Positions 27,859 to 36,016 of a stretch of DNA of 64,000 bases are shown piece after piece. The notes under the pieces were generated by a model that did no database searches, was not told the DNA's origin, and saw only the letters and a list, made by a program, of their open reading frames with translations. This DNA is from Fulvimarina sp039652615 (GTDB taxonomy: Bacteria; Pseudomonadota; Alphaproteobacteria; Rhizobiales; Rhizobiaceae). The stretch's first letter is position 1, and each line of letters begins with the position of its first letter. The DNA is taken from the NCBI RefSeq assembly GCF_039652615.1, contig NZ_JBDJAC010000008.1:124001-188000 (forward strand), given 5' to 3'. A program made the position numbers and the translations under genes.

Positions 27859-28000
27859 GGTTTTCCCTCTCTTGCTGCAATGCAACATGATGATCCGGCG
27901 CAGGAAGGAGAAGGCGCATCAATCGAAAGCACCCATGCGCTGGCTGCGATGCTTTGCGTGCGCGCCGCTAACGGATTTTTTAGCTCTCGGCTGTCGGCAT

Positions 28001-28034
28001 GAAAAAGCCCGCATCCGAGGCCGGATACGGGCTT
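28001..28034 (-). terminator. Intrinsic terminator downstream of the FdhF-like gene
   Basis: A 13-bp stem with one mismatch (AAGCCCGCATCCG with CGGATACGGGCTT) closes an AGGC loop. On the minus strand it is followed by TTTTTC. It lies about 150 bases past the FdhF-like stop, beyond repeat copy H, and upstream of the first tiny basic gene. Confidence 0.8.
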
Positions 28035-28064
28035 GTCGAAATCGGGTGTGGCGTGGTCGGGCTT

Positions 28065-28182
28065 GTACCGCTTTACGACGGGATTGACCCTTCGGGCCGA
28101 TCCACGTCCAGCAACGGGATCGGCCGCCGCTCTGGCTTGCCGCGGACACCCGAAAGCGATGCCTTCATATGTCCGCCGGTAT
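28065..28182 (-). repeat. Palindromic intergenic element, family 2, copy H
   Basis: About 118 bp aligning end to end with the reverse complement of 55396-55513: the GATTGACCC-TT-GGG core, a central CGCCGCTC-GGCT block, and the terminal GTCCGCCGGTAT. It is diverged but colinear. Its end overlaps the first base of the FdhF-like stop codon (28182-28184). A 31-codon open frame inside it is not considered a gene. Confidence 0.7.
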
Positions 28183-30497
28183 CAGGCCGCCGGCCGCTTG
28201 GTGATCTTCACCGGGATCGATTTCGCAGCCGGCACATGCGCTCGACGCGAATGATGCCAGAGCGGGATAAGCGCGTTCAGCTCCGGGAAGTAACCGGCAC
28301 AATCGCCAGCTGGAATGCTCCAGGCATGCACCCGATAATCTTCCACCTTTCGCGAAACGCCGTCATCGGCCACAGTCTCGATATCGATCCTGTCGTCATC
28401 GGTGATGCCCAGCCGCTTCATGTCCTGGGCGTTCATCAGGATGATCATGCGGGTGCCATGGACCCCTCGCAGGCGGTCGTCATAGCCATAGACAGATGTG
28501 TTGAACTGATCGTTGGAGCGAACGGTCATCAGCTTGAAGACATCCGGCGACGAGGTGTCGATGTCCGGATCCACGTCGAAACTCTCCGGCGTCAAGAAGT
28601 TCGCCTTGCCATTTTCGGTCCGCCATTCGCGCTTCGATGCACCGATATCGCGGTGGAAGCCGCCCGGCTGGCGGAAACGCTCGTTGAACTGGTGGAAGTC
28701 GTCTGGATAGGCCCGCTCGATGGCGTCGCGCACCTTGGAATAGTCGGCGACCCACTCATCCCATGGCACGCTGGACTTGCCGGCAATGGTCGCCTTGGCG
28801 AGTTCGGCGGTGATCTTCGCTTCGGAGAGAAGCTCCTTGGAAGCCGGCTCGGTCTTGCCGAACGAAGCGTGGATACAGGCCGTGGAGTCCTCGATCGAAA
28901 CGGTCTGGTCGACGCCGTTCTGGGTATCGCGCTCGATCCGCCCGAGGCAGGGCAGGATATAGGTGTTCTTCGCGGCGAGCAGATGGTTTCGGTTGAGCTT
29001 GGTGGAGATCTGCACGTTGAGGCGCATGTTGCGCCAGGCCTTCTCGATGGCGGCCGTCTCCGGCACGGCGCGGGAGAAGTTGCCGCCGAGGCAGACGAAG
29101 CCTCTCACCGATCCGTCGAGAATACCCTCGCAGGCTTCGACCGTATCGAGGCCTTTTTCCTTCGGCACGGTGAAGTCGTAGAAGCTCTCGAATTTCTCGA
29201 CCGGGATCAGGTCCGGCTTTTCCGTGATGCCGACGGTGCGCTGGCCCTGGACGTTGGAATGGCCGCGGATCGGCGAGATGCCAGCACCTTTCTTTCCCAT
29301 CATGCCGCGCATGAGAAGCAGGTTGCACAGCATATGGACGTTTTCGATGCCGTGCCGGTGCTGGGTGAGGCCCATGCCGTAATTGCCGATGACCCGTTCA
29401 GCCTTGGAATAGACCCGTCCGGCGTGCTCGAGGTCCGCGCGTGTCAGTCCCGAGCAGCGCTCGATGTCACCCCAGTCGGCATCCCTGACATATGTCTCGA
29501 AAGCTTCAAATCCATGGCAGTGTTCTTCGATGAACCCGGAATCGAGGGCGCGCGGTTTGCCGGTGTTCTTGGCCGCATCGTCAATGGCGAAGACGGCCTT
29601 GGCGATGCCTGTCATCGCCGCGATGTCGCCGCCGCCCTTGAGCTGATAATAATCGCTGGACATCTTCGTGCCCTCGTCGGGCGAGAGCATTTCCAGCGGA
29701 TGCTGCGGGCTTTTGAACCGCACCAGCCCGCGTTCCTGAAGCGGATTGAACGTGATCACCGGCGCGCCGCGCTTGCGCGCTTCCTGAACCCAGTGAAGCA
29801 GACGCGGTGCATTGGTGCCGGTGTTGTGCCCGAAGAAGAACATCATGTCGCAGGCGTCGAAGTCTTCGAGCGTCACCGTGCCCACGGGCGAGCCGATGGA
29901 TTCGGGAAGGCCGACCGAGGTCGACTCGTGGCACATGTTCGAAGAGTCCGGCAGATTGTTCGAGCCATAGATGCGGGCGAAGAGCTGCCACATGTGGGAG
30001 GTTTCGAGGGAGGCGCGGCCCGAGACGTAGAAGACGACGGACTTCGGGTCCATGTCGTTGAGCTCCGCGCCGATTTCCTTGAATGCGGTTTCCCATTTGA
30101 CCGGGATATACTGATCGAGTGTCGCATCATATTTGAGCGGCGTCGTCAGCCGGCCCTGCTTTTCGAGATCGTGATCCGTCCATTCGAGGAGTTCGGAGAC
30201 CGTGTGGGTCCTGAAGAACTCGCGATCGCAGCGTTTCGGCGTGATTTCCCAAAGCGTCGCCTTGACGCCGTTCTCGCAATATTCGAACGCCCTCGGTTCG
30301 GCGGGCTTGCCCCAGGAACAGGAGACGCACTGATAGCCGCCGGTCTTGTTCTGCCGTTCCAGCGTCGCCCAGACGGTGGAAGTCAGCAGGCCTTCCTGAG
30401 CAGATTTGTCGACGAGCGATTTGACCGATCCCCAACCGCCGGCGGGGTGATCATAGGGCTCGATGGTCGGTTTGTCGGTGTTTTCGCTGCGATCCAT
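28182..30497 (-). CDS. FdhF/YdeP family molybdopterin oxidoreductase
   Basis: Predicted cytoplasmic bis-MGD molybdenum enzyme of 771 residues, related to formate dehydrogenase alpha subunits but of the YdeP group. It has an N-terminal Cys pattern (C57, C60, C74 in YQCVSCSWGKP and FEYCENG), NLPDSSNMCHESTSVGLPESIG at the cofactor site, MFFFGHNTGTNAPRLLH and the MSSD, GHSNVQGQRTVG and GGNFSRAVPET blocks of the family. I start it at MDRSENTD (30497), where GAGGAG lies upstream. The true substrate of YdeP-type enzymes is uncertain. No fdhD or other Mo-cofactor gene is nearby. Confidence 0.88.
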   Translation of the reverse strand: MDRSENTDKPTIEPYDHPAGGWGSVKSLVDKSAQEGLLTSTVWATLERQNKTGGYQCVSCSWGKPAEPRAFEYCENGVKATLWEITPKRCDREFFRTHTVSELLEWTDHDLEKQGRLTTPLKYDATLDQYIPVKWETAFKEIGAELNDMDPKSVVFYVSGRASLETSHMWQLFARIYGSNNLPDSSNMCHESTSVGLPESIGSPVGTVTLEDFDACDMMFFFGHNTGTNAPRLLHWVQEARKRGAPVITFNPLQERGLVRFKSPQHPLEMLSPDEGTKMSSDYYQLKGGGDIAAMTGIAKAVFAIDDAAKNTGKPRALDSGFIEEHCHGFEAFETYVRDADWGDIERCSGLTRADLEHAGRVYSKAERVIGNYGMGLTQHRHGIENVHMLCNLLLMRGMMGKKGAGISPIRGHSNVQGQRTVGITEKPDLIPVEKFESFYDFTVPKEKGLDTVEACEGILDGSVRGFVCLGGNFSRAVPETAAIEKAWRNMRLNVQISTKLNRNHLLAAKNTYILPCLGRIERDTQNGVDQTVSIEDSTACIHASFGKTEPASKELLSEAKITAELAKATIAGKSSVPWDEWVADYSKVRDAIERAYPDDFHQFNERFRQPGGFHRDIGASKREWRTENGKANFLTPESFDVDPDIDTSSPDVFKLMTVRSNDQFNTSVYGYDDRLRGVHGTRMIILMNAQDMKRLGITDDDRIDIETVADDGVSRKVEDYRVHAWSIPAGDCAGYFPELNALIPLWHHSRRAHVPAAKSIPVKITKRPAA

Positions 30498-30636
30498 GGA
30501 AATGTCGCTCCTCGTCATTCTTGGCCGCAATATCTAAGGGAATAACTCGACCTGACGAGATAACGCGCCAGAGAAGATCCGGTTCGGACAGGACGAGCGC
30601 CACGGTCGTCGGTCGGCTGGCACACAAAGCCGCTAT

Positions 30637-31152
30637 CTATCGCTCGACCTTAAGTCTGCGTCCGGACCTGAGGAGAGGCGCGATCTTCGTCATGTCCCGG
30701 GGAGCGATCGCGATACAGCCTTCCGTCGGCGGATAGCCGGGCTTTGCGATATGAAAGAAGATGGCGCTGCCGCGATGGCGTATGCGCGAGCGGATGTTCC
30801 AGTCGAGGATCACGACGAAATCGTAGAGCCTATCCTTGCGGGCCATCGATTCTGTGCTGGCGGGAAATGGCAGGCGGACCGGTCGATTATAGGCGGCATG
30901 GCGCGCCGCGTCGCACCAGCCATCGGTGGTTCGTATCGGCTGGATCGGCAAGACGGTCCGTGGCCTTGGCATCCGCCAATGCCGATGCCGCGCCGAAAGA
31001 AGGGCCATTTGGGCGACCGGTGTTGCGCCATCACCCTCCCGCTTGAAAATTGTCGTGGATGATCGGCCCAGCGCGCATTGTATTCTGTAAGGCCCGGCAG
31101 CAAGAATACCGCGTTGAGGGGAAAGTGGCGAACGACGGGCAATCAGCGACAT
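30637..31152 (-). CDS. L,D-transpeptidase family protein (YkuD fold)
   Basis: Predicted peptidoglycan cross-linking or lipoprotein-anchoring enzyme of 171 residues. It has CALGRSSTTIFKREGDGATPVAQM, DGWCDAARHAAYNRPVRLP, FVVILDWN and the active-site region HIAKPGYPPTEGCIAIAPRDM with the catalytic His and Cys. This is the short form widespread in Hyphomicrobiales. No clear signal peptide is visible from the ATG at 31152; longer starts do not improve this. It is divergent from cenR. Confidence 0.85.
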   Translation of the reverse strand: MSLIARRSPLSPQRGILAAGPYRIQCALGRSSTTIFKREGDGATPVAQMALLSARHRHWRMPRPRTVLPIQPIRTTDGWCDAARHAAYNRPVRLPFPASTESMARKDRLYDFVVILDWNIRSRIRHRGSAIFFHIAKPGYPPTEGCIAIAPRDMTKIAPLLRSGRRLKVER

Positions 31153-31181
31153 ACTGTTTTTTACGCGCGTGTCGATTTCGT

Positions 31182-31210
31182 TTGTCAAGCACGAGTATAT
31201 ATCTATGTGA
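31182..31210 (+). promoter_or_regulatory. Candidate cenR promoter
   Basis: TTGTCA at 31182-31187 and TATGTG at 31204-31209 with a 16-base spacer form a fair -35/-10 pair about 60 bases before the cenR ATG. The A/T-rich TATATATC between them could also serve the divergent L,D-transpeptidase gene. Confidence 0.35.
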
Positions 31211-31268
31211 CATGAGAGTTTGACCATCGGGACGACGTTCGGCCCGAGACAGCCTTGATGAAAGACGC

Positions 31269-31952
31269 ATGAATCAGCGTACCATTCTCATCGTAGACGA
31301 TGACGACGACCTGCGGCAAACCCTCGCAGAGCAATTGGCCTTGCATGAGGAATTCAGCGTTAGCCAGGAAGCCTCCGCCACCAAGGGCATACAGGCCGCT
31401 CGCGCCGGCGTGATCGACCTTCTGGTCATCGATATCGGTCTGCCGGACATGGATGGCCGCGAGGCGGTGAAGCTCCTGCGCAAGGGCGGATTCAAGTCTC
31501 CGATCATCATCCTTACCGGGCAGGATGCGGACGCGGACACGATCCTCGGGCTCGAGGCCGGCGCGAACGATTATGTGACCAAGCCGTTCCGCTTCGCCGT
31601 CCTGCTTGCGCGCATTCGCGCCCAGCTGCGCCAGCACGAGCAGAGCGAGGACGCGACCTTCCAGATCGGGCCTTACGTCTTCAAGCCGAGCCAGAAGCTG
31701 CTCGTCGACGAGAAGGGCACGAAGATCCGGTTGACCGAGAAGGAGACTGCGATCATCCGCTTTCTCTACAGGGCGGATCGGGGTGTCATCACGCGCGACG
31801 TTCTGCTCGAAGAGGTCTGGGGCTACAATTCCGGTGTTACGACCCATACGCTGGAGACCCATGTCTATCGTCTGCGCCAGAAGATCGAGCCCGACCCGTC
31901 CAATGCACGGTTGCTCGTCACGGAGTCGGGTGGCTACAAGCTGGTTCCCTGA
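31269..31952 (+). CDS. cenR: OmpR-family response regulator CenR
   Basis: DNA-binding response regulator of 227 residues. The receiver domain (about 1-120) has acidic VDDDDD, phospho-acceptor Asp in LLVIDIGLPDMDG, Thr in IIILTG and Lys in YVTKPF. The winged-helix output domain ends with LLEEVWGYNSGVTTHTLETHVYRLRQKIEPDPSN...ESGGYKLVP. The sequence closely follows my memory of alphaproteobacterial CenR, an envelope regulator that is essential in Caulobacter. No histidine kinase is adjacent, in keeping with its usual orphan position. A cNMP-binding gene follows 24 bases later. Confidence 0.88.
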   Translation: MNQRTILIVDDDDDLRQTLAEQLALHEEFSVSQEASATKGIQAARAGVIDLLVIDIGLPDMDGREAVKLLRKGGFKSPIIILTGQDADADTILGLEAGANDYVTKPFRFAVLLARIRAQLRQHEQSEDATFQIGPYVFKPSQKLLVDEKGTKIRLTEKETAIIRFLYRADRGVITRDVLLEEVWGYNSGVTTHTLETHVYRLRQKIEPDPSNARLLVTESGGYKLVP

Positions 31953-31976
31953 CATCCGCGATAGGGAGGATCGGCG

Positions 31977-32432
31977 GTGAGCCTCAAAAGCGATATCGCG
32001 ATCCTTCGCAGCGTGACCCTGTTCGACGATCTCGACGACGACGCCCTGCGCCTGCTTGCGTTCGGTGCCGAACACAGGCGCTTTCCCGAAGGCGATACGA
32101 TCTTTCGCGAGGCGGCGATCGCCGATGCCGGCTTCGTCGTCGCGGACGGCACGGTCGTTCTGTCCACCGGCAAGCCGGACGATCCGAGGATCGTCGGCGC
32201 TTATGGCCCCGGAACCTTGCTGGGCGAAATGGCGCTGATCACCGACACGCGCCGACCGGCGACGGCTCGTGCCGAGACGCAATGCGATCTTTTACGGATC
32301 GGCCGTGCGCATTTCAGGCGGCTTCTGGAGGAGTATCCGCACTTCGCCGCCGGGCTCGAGGCCCGGCTGCGCGATCGGTTCGTCCAGATGACGCGGCAAC
32401 TCGCGGCACTGGAAACCCGGTTCATCGACTGA
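31977..32432 (+). CDS. Stand-alone cyclic-nucleotide-binding domain protein
   Basis: Short Crp-like protein of 151 residues. It has the cNMP-binding beta-roll: LRSVTLFDDLDDDALRLLAFGAEHRRFPEGDTIFREA, then YGPGTLLGEMALITDTRRPATARAETQCDLLRIGRAHFRRLL (phosphate-binding cassette, with RPATAR), and a C-terminal helix, but no helix-turn-helix domain. It is therefore unlikely to bind DNA itself. It starts at GTG 31977 after a strong GGGAGGA. The 24-base gap to cenR suggests co-transcription and a shared regulatory role, which is inference. Confidence 0.82.
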   Translation: MSLKSDIAILRSVTLFDDLDDDALRLLAFGAEHRRFPEGDTIFREAAIADAGFVVADGTVVLSTGKPDDPRIVGAYGPGTLLGEMALITDTRRPATARAETQCDLLRIGRAHFRRLLEEYPHFAAGLEARLRDRFVQMTRQLAALETRFID

Positions 32433-32440
32433 AGACGCTT

Positions 32441-32506
32441 TATACTGCCGAGCAGCTGAATTGACCCTTGGGCCAATTCTCGGCTGAAGGATGGCTCAAC
32501 CGCCGT
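32441..32506 (-). repeat. Palindromic intergenic element, family 2, partial copy G
   Basis: ATACTGCCGAGCAGCTGAATTGACCC followed by CCAATTCTCGGCTGAAGGATGGCTCAACCGCCG follows the reverse complement of the right half of 55396-55513. It fills the gap between the convergent cNMP gene and glmM and touches the glmM stop codon (32507-32509). Confidence 0.65.
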
Positions 32507-33853
32507 TCAGGCCGCCACGGATCGGAGCGCGTCGCAGATGTCGTCGACGACTTCTTCGACCATCTGCGGATCGTCCCCTTCCGCCATGACGCGGATCAAC
32601 GGCTCGGTGCCGGACGGGCGGATGACCAGACGGCCGGAATTGCCGAGGCGCGAGCGGCCGGTCTCGATGACGGTCTTGACCTCGTCCTTTTCCAGAGGCG
32701 TTCCGCTGCCGAAGCGTACATTCTTCAAGAACTGGGGCACGGGCTCGAAGCGCCGGCACACCTCCGAGACGCGTCCGCCCCGATGTTTGACCACGGCCAT
32801 GACCTGCAGGGCCGAAATCAGGCCGTCGCCGGTCGTGCCGTAATCCGACAGGACGATATGGCCAGACTGTTCGCCGCCGACATTGTAGCCGTGTTCGCGC
32901 ATATGCTCGACGACATAGCGATCGCCGACCTTGGTGCGCGCAAGCAGCAGGTTCTGGGCTTCGAGGAAGCGTTCGAGGCCGAGATTTGACATGATGGTGG
33001 CGACAATGCCGCCCGCAGCGAGTCGTCCGTCGTCGTTCCAGCTTTCGGCGATCACCGCCATCAGCTGGTCTCCGTCGACGATCTCGCCCCGTTCGTCGAC
33101 GATGAGGACGCGGTCCGCGTCACCGTCGAGGGCGATGCCGATATCGGCCCGCACTTCCTTAACCTTGGCAATGAGGGCGTTCGGCGAGGTAGAGCCGCAG
33201 TCGCGGTTGATGTTCGTGCCGTCGGGGTCCGTACCGATCTCGACGACGTCGCCGCCGAGTTCCCAGAGAACTTTCGGTGCGACGTCGTAACCGGCGCCAT
33301 TGGCGCAGTCGATCGCGATGCGCAGGCCGTCGAAGGAAATTTCGCGCGGCAGGGTGCGCTTGGCGAACTCGATATAGCGGTCGTGCACGCCGTCGATACG
33401 GGTCGCCCGGCCCATGCCCGCGCCGGTCGGCATGCGGTTCGTGAGGTCCTGGTCGAGCAGCGCCTCGATCTGCGCCTCGATCTGATCGGAAAGCTTGTAG
33501 CCGTCCGGGCCGAACAGCTTGATGCCGTTGTCTTCGAACGGGTTGTGTGAGGCCGAGATCATCACGCCGATATCGGCCCGCAGCGAACGCGTCAGCATGG
33601 CGACGGCCGGCGTCGGCATGGGGCCGAGCAGGAACACGTCCATTCCGGCGGCGGTGAAGCCGGCCACCATGGCATTTTCCAGCATGTAGGAGGAGCGGCG
33701 CGTATCCTTGCCGATGACGACGCGGTGGCGATGATTGCCGCGGTGGAAGACGAGGCCGGCGGCCATGCCCACCTTCAGCGCGATCTCCGGCGTCATCGGA
33801 AAGCGGTTGGCTTTTCCGCGAATGCCGTCCGTGCCGAAATACCGTCGCGTCAT
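32507..33853 (-). CDS. glmM: Phosphoglucosamine mutase
   Basis: Interconverts glucosamine-6-phosphate and glucosamine-1-phosphate on the way to UDP-GlcNAc for peptidoglycan and LPS. The 448-residue product starts MTRRYFGTDGIRGKAN, has the phosphoserine loop GVMISASHNPFEDNGIKLFG, the metal site ALDGDADRVLIVDE, the sugar loop GGEQSGHIV and the phosphate-binding RPSGTEPLIRVM. I chose the ATG at 33853 on homology; the upstream extension is not conserved. In relatives it usually follows ftsH; here it is about 15 kb away and alone. Confidence 0.97.
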   Translation of the reverse strand: MTRRYFGTDGIRGKANRFPMTPEIALKVGMAAGLVFHRGNHRHRVVIGKDTRRSSYMLENAMVAGFTAAGMDVFLLGPMPTPAVAMLTRSLRADIGVMISASHNPFEDNGIKLFGPDGYKLSDQIEAQIEALLDQDLTNRMPTGAGMGRATRIDGVHDRYIEFAKRTLPREISFDGLRIAIDCANGAGYDVAPKVLWELGGDVVEIGTDPDGTNINRDCGSTSPNALIAKVKEVRADIGIALDGDADRVLIVDERGEIVDGDQLMAVIAESWNDDGRLAAGGIVATIMSNLGLERFLEAQNLLLARTKVGDRYVVEHMREHGYNVGGEQSGHIVLSDYGTTGDGLISALQVMAVVKHRGGRVSEVCRRFEPVPQFLKNVRFGSGTPLEKDEVKTVIETGRSRLGNSGRLVIRPSGTEPLIRVMAEGDDPQMVEEVVDDICDALRSVAA

Positions 33854-34093
33854 CGTCGTCTCCGAAGTCCTGTTACCGCGGGTGCAGGGTGCTCGTGGCC
33901 CCACATGATCGTGGTGCCACATCAAGAGGCACATTGCGCCATTTGCTTGGCGGCCGGCCGTATCCGCAGCGGTTTCGCCAAATCTGTGGGATTTCTAGCA
34001 CGTTCGCCAGAAGCGCCGCGCGTCTTTCAGGGCGTGTGGTGAATCAGGTCGGATAGGGCGGATCAGGCTTGGCATCCTGTCGGACGCGCCCTG

Positions 34094-35197
34094 TCAGATG
34101 CGGCCGGTCTGGCCGCGATGCCTCAGAAAGTGGTCGGCGATGGCGCAAGCGACCATCGCCTCGCCGATCGGCACGGCGCGAATACCGACGCAAGGGTCGT
34201 GACGCCCCTTGGTGACGACCTCGATCTCATTGCCGTCCCGGTCGATCGACCGCCGCGGTGTGAGGATCGAGGAGGTGGGTTTCACGGCAAAACGCGCGAT
34301 GATCGGTGCGCCCGTGGAAATGCCGCCCAGGATGCCGCCGGCGTGATTGGCCTCAAACACGGGCGTTCCGTCGGGCCCCATGCGCATCTCATCCGCGTTC
34401 TCGGTGCCACAAAGCGAAGCAGAGGCGAACCCGTCGCCGATCTCGACACCCTTGACCGCGTTGATCGACATGAGGCCTGCCGCGATATCCGTATCGAGCT
34501 TGGCATAGAGCGGCGCACCGAGCCCCGCCGGGACGTTTTCGGCGACGACCTCGATGATGGCGCCGACGCTGTCATGTCTCTTGCGCATCTCGTCGAGATA
34601 GTCCTCGAAGACCGGGATCGAGCCGGCATCGGGCGTAAAGAACGGATTGTCCTCGCGTTCGATGACGGACCAGTCCCAGGCATCGCGGTTGATCTTCCTG
34701 TCGCCGATCTGGACGATGGCGCCGCGTACCTTCATCTGCGGCACGATCTTGCGCGCAATGGCGCCGGCCGCAACGCGCATCGCCGTCTCGCGGGCCGAAG
34801 AGCGCCCCCCGCCGCGAAAATCGCGCAGACCGTATTTCACATCATAGGCGTAATCGGCATGGCCCGGCCGGTACTGCTTGGCGATATCGCCATAATCCTT
34901 CGAGCGCTGATCGACATTGTCGATGTGGAGCGCGATGGGCGTGCCGGTGGAGATCATGACGTCCGGATCGGCCTCGTCGGCGATGACGCCCGAAAGCACC
35001 GAGACTTCGTCCGGCTCGCGGCGCTGGGTGACGAAGCGCGAGGAGCCCGGGCGCCGGCGGTCGAGCTCGTTCTGGATGTCAAGAAGTGTGAACCGCAGTC
35101 CGGGCGGGCAGCCGTCGATCGTGGCGCCGATCGCGGGGCCGTGACTTTCGCCCCAGGTCGTGACGCGGAAAAGGTGCCCGAAGGTATTATGCGACAT
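34094..35197 (-). CDS. aroC: Chorismate synthase
   Basis: Last step of the shikimate pathway: FMN-dependent elimination of phosphate from EPSP to give chorismate. The 367-residue product starts MSHNTFGHLFRVTTWGESHGPAIGATIDGCPPG, the canonical N-terminus, and has RPGHADYAYDVKYGLRDFRGGGRSSARETAMRVAAGAIA and ANHAGGILGGISTGAPI. ATG 35197 is used; an ATG 15 codons upstream would place the leader palindrome (35222-35241) in the coding region. Confidence 0.98.
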   Translation of the reverse strand: MSHNTFGHLFRVTTWGESHGPAIGATIDGCPPGLRFTLLDIQNELDRRRPGSSRFVTQRREPDEVSVLSGVIADEADPDVMISTGTPIALHIDNVDQRSKDYGDIAKQYRPGHADYAYDVKYGLRDFRGGGRSSARETAMRVAAGAIARKIVPQMKVRGAIVQIGDRKINRDAWDWSVIEREDNPFFTPDAGSIPVFEDYLDEMRKRHDSVGAIIEVVAENVPAGLGAPLYAKLDTDIAAGLMSINAVKGVEIGDGFASASLCGTENADEMRMGPDGTPVFEANHAGGILGGISTGAPIIARFAVKPTSSILTPRRSIDRDGNEIEVVTKGRHDPCVGIRAVPIGEAMVACAIADHFLRHRGQTGRI

Positions 35198-35516
35198 GGT
35201 TAATGCGATCCGAAATCCCGGTGCGCCAAGCGCTTGGCGCATGTTGAACAGCCCGTCTATGGCAGGGTGCCCGTCAGCGTCAAACGGGACTCACGAATTC
35301 GTCACGGTGCCATACGCGGAAATGCCATAATCGCACCCCCATCTGACGATCAGTGGCGCTAGCACTGGCAAGGCCGGCGAGACCGATGAATATGGGGATA
35401 TTCCGAGGTCTTGCTTCACTTGCGAAAGTCCAATGAGGCAGGCGTTTGCCGATCGGGTCTTTCGTCTGGCGAACGATTGGGGCGCCTTGCGCTCGAAGTG
35501 TTGAAGAGGTGGGTTC
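35198..35516. other. Divergent gap between aroC and the DUF1344 gene
   Basis: About 320 bases with no gene. It holds a perfect 20-bp palindrome near the aroC start (35222-35241, annotated separately) and must contain promoters in both directions. No RNA gene is recognised. Confidence 0.5.
35222..35241. promoter_or_regulatory. Perfect 20-bp palindrome upstream of aroC
   Basis: TGCGCCAAGCGCTTGGCGCA is exactly self-complementary. Its near edge lies 24 bases before the aroC ATG, inside the probable leader. It may be an operator for a dimeric repressor. No loop separates the arms, so a DNA site is more likely than an RNA hairpin; this is inference. Confidence 0.5.
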
Positions 35517-35768
35517 ATGTCACGACGTATCGTCGCTTTTTTCGCAAGTTCGTTCCTGTGTGTCGCAATGACCATTCCGGCCAGCGCGATCGAGACGGAC
35601 GGTTTCGTTCTGGAAGTCAACGAAGAGTCCGAGCAGTTGCAGCTCTCCGACGGCCGGACCTATGATTTGCCGAAGAATTTCGACTATGGCGCGATCGCGC
35701 CCGGCATGCCGGTGCATGTGATCTACGACGAAGCCAGCGGCCACAACGTCTATCCGTTCTCGGCCTGA
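35517..35768 (+). CDS. Small secreted DUF1344 protein
   Basis: Predicted periplasmic protein of 83 residues. A signal peptide (RRIVAFFASSFLCVAMTIPASA) is followed by a small beta-rich domain, with VLEVNEESEQLQLSDGRTYDLP and IAPGMPVHVIYDE, matching DUF1344. Function is unknown. GAAGAGG lies about 10 bases before the ATG. It is followed by repeat copy E and a terminator and appears monocistronic. Confidence 0.85.
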   Translation: MSRRIVAFFASSFLCVAMTIPASAIETDGFVLEVNEESEQLQLSDGRTYDLPKNFDYGAIAPGMPVHVIYDEASGHNVYPFSA

Positions 35769-35794
35769 TTAAACGCGCATGACGCGCTGCTCTC

Positions 35795-35911
35795 ATGCCG
35801 ACGAATCTTTGAAACCATCGGTTTCATGTGCCTTCGGCAGCCCGAGCGGCGTTTGAGCCGATCGCCGGGCGTGAATTGACCCAAAGGATCAATTCATTCG
35901 TCCGGCGGTAT
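35795..35911 (+). repeat. Palindromic intergenic element, family 2, copy E
   Basis: About 117 bp closely matching 55396-55513 (most positions identical, for example GGCAGCCCGAGCGGCGTTTG), including ATGCCGACG at the left and CGTCCGGCGGTAT at the right as near-inverted ends. An internal hairpin, TGAATTGACCC...GGATCAATTCA, lies near the right end. It sits between the convergent DUF1344 and phosphatase genes. Confidence 0.85.
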
Positions 35912-35919
35912 CCCACGAC

Positions 35920-35948
35920 GCCCGGCTGAAGAAGTCGGGCCTCGTTTT
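35920..35948 (+). terminator. Terminator between DUF1344 and phosphatase genes
   Basis: GCCCGGCT (920-927) pairs with AGTCGGGC (933-940) with one wobble around GAAGA, followed by CTCGTTTT. It lies directly after repeat copy E. Confidence 0.6.
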
Positions 35949-35969
35949 CATGCTAGCAATGCGCTTGAA

Positions 35970-36016
35970 AATTATGGAAATCCGACATCGCGAAGCGATC
36001 CATCGGATGTCCATAT
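35970..36016. repeat. Half of a family-1 palindromic element, copy D
   Basis: GGAAATCCGACATCGCGAAG and the following CGATCCATCGGATGTCC form one hairpin that matches the right hairpin of 4236-4341, with the central ATCGCGAAGCGATC identical. The other hairpin is missing. It touches the stop codon of the phosphatase gene (36016-36018). Confidence 0.55.

Noticed and set aside
28073..28168. 31-codon minus-strand frame after the FdhF-like gene
   Set aside because: It lies wholly inside the palindromic element 28065-28182 and has only a weak ribosome-binding site; the similarity to other copies shows that it is repeat sequence, not a gene.
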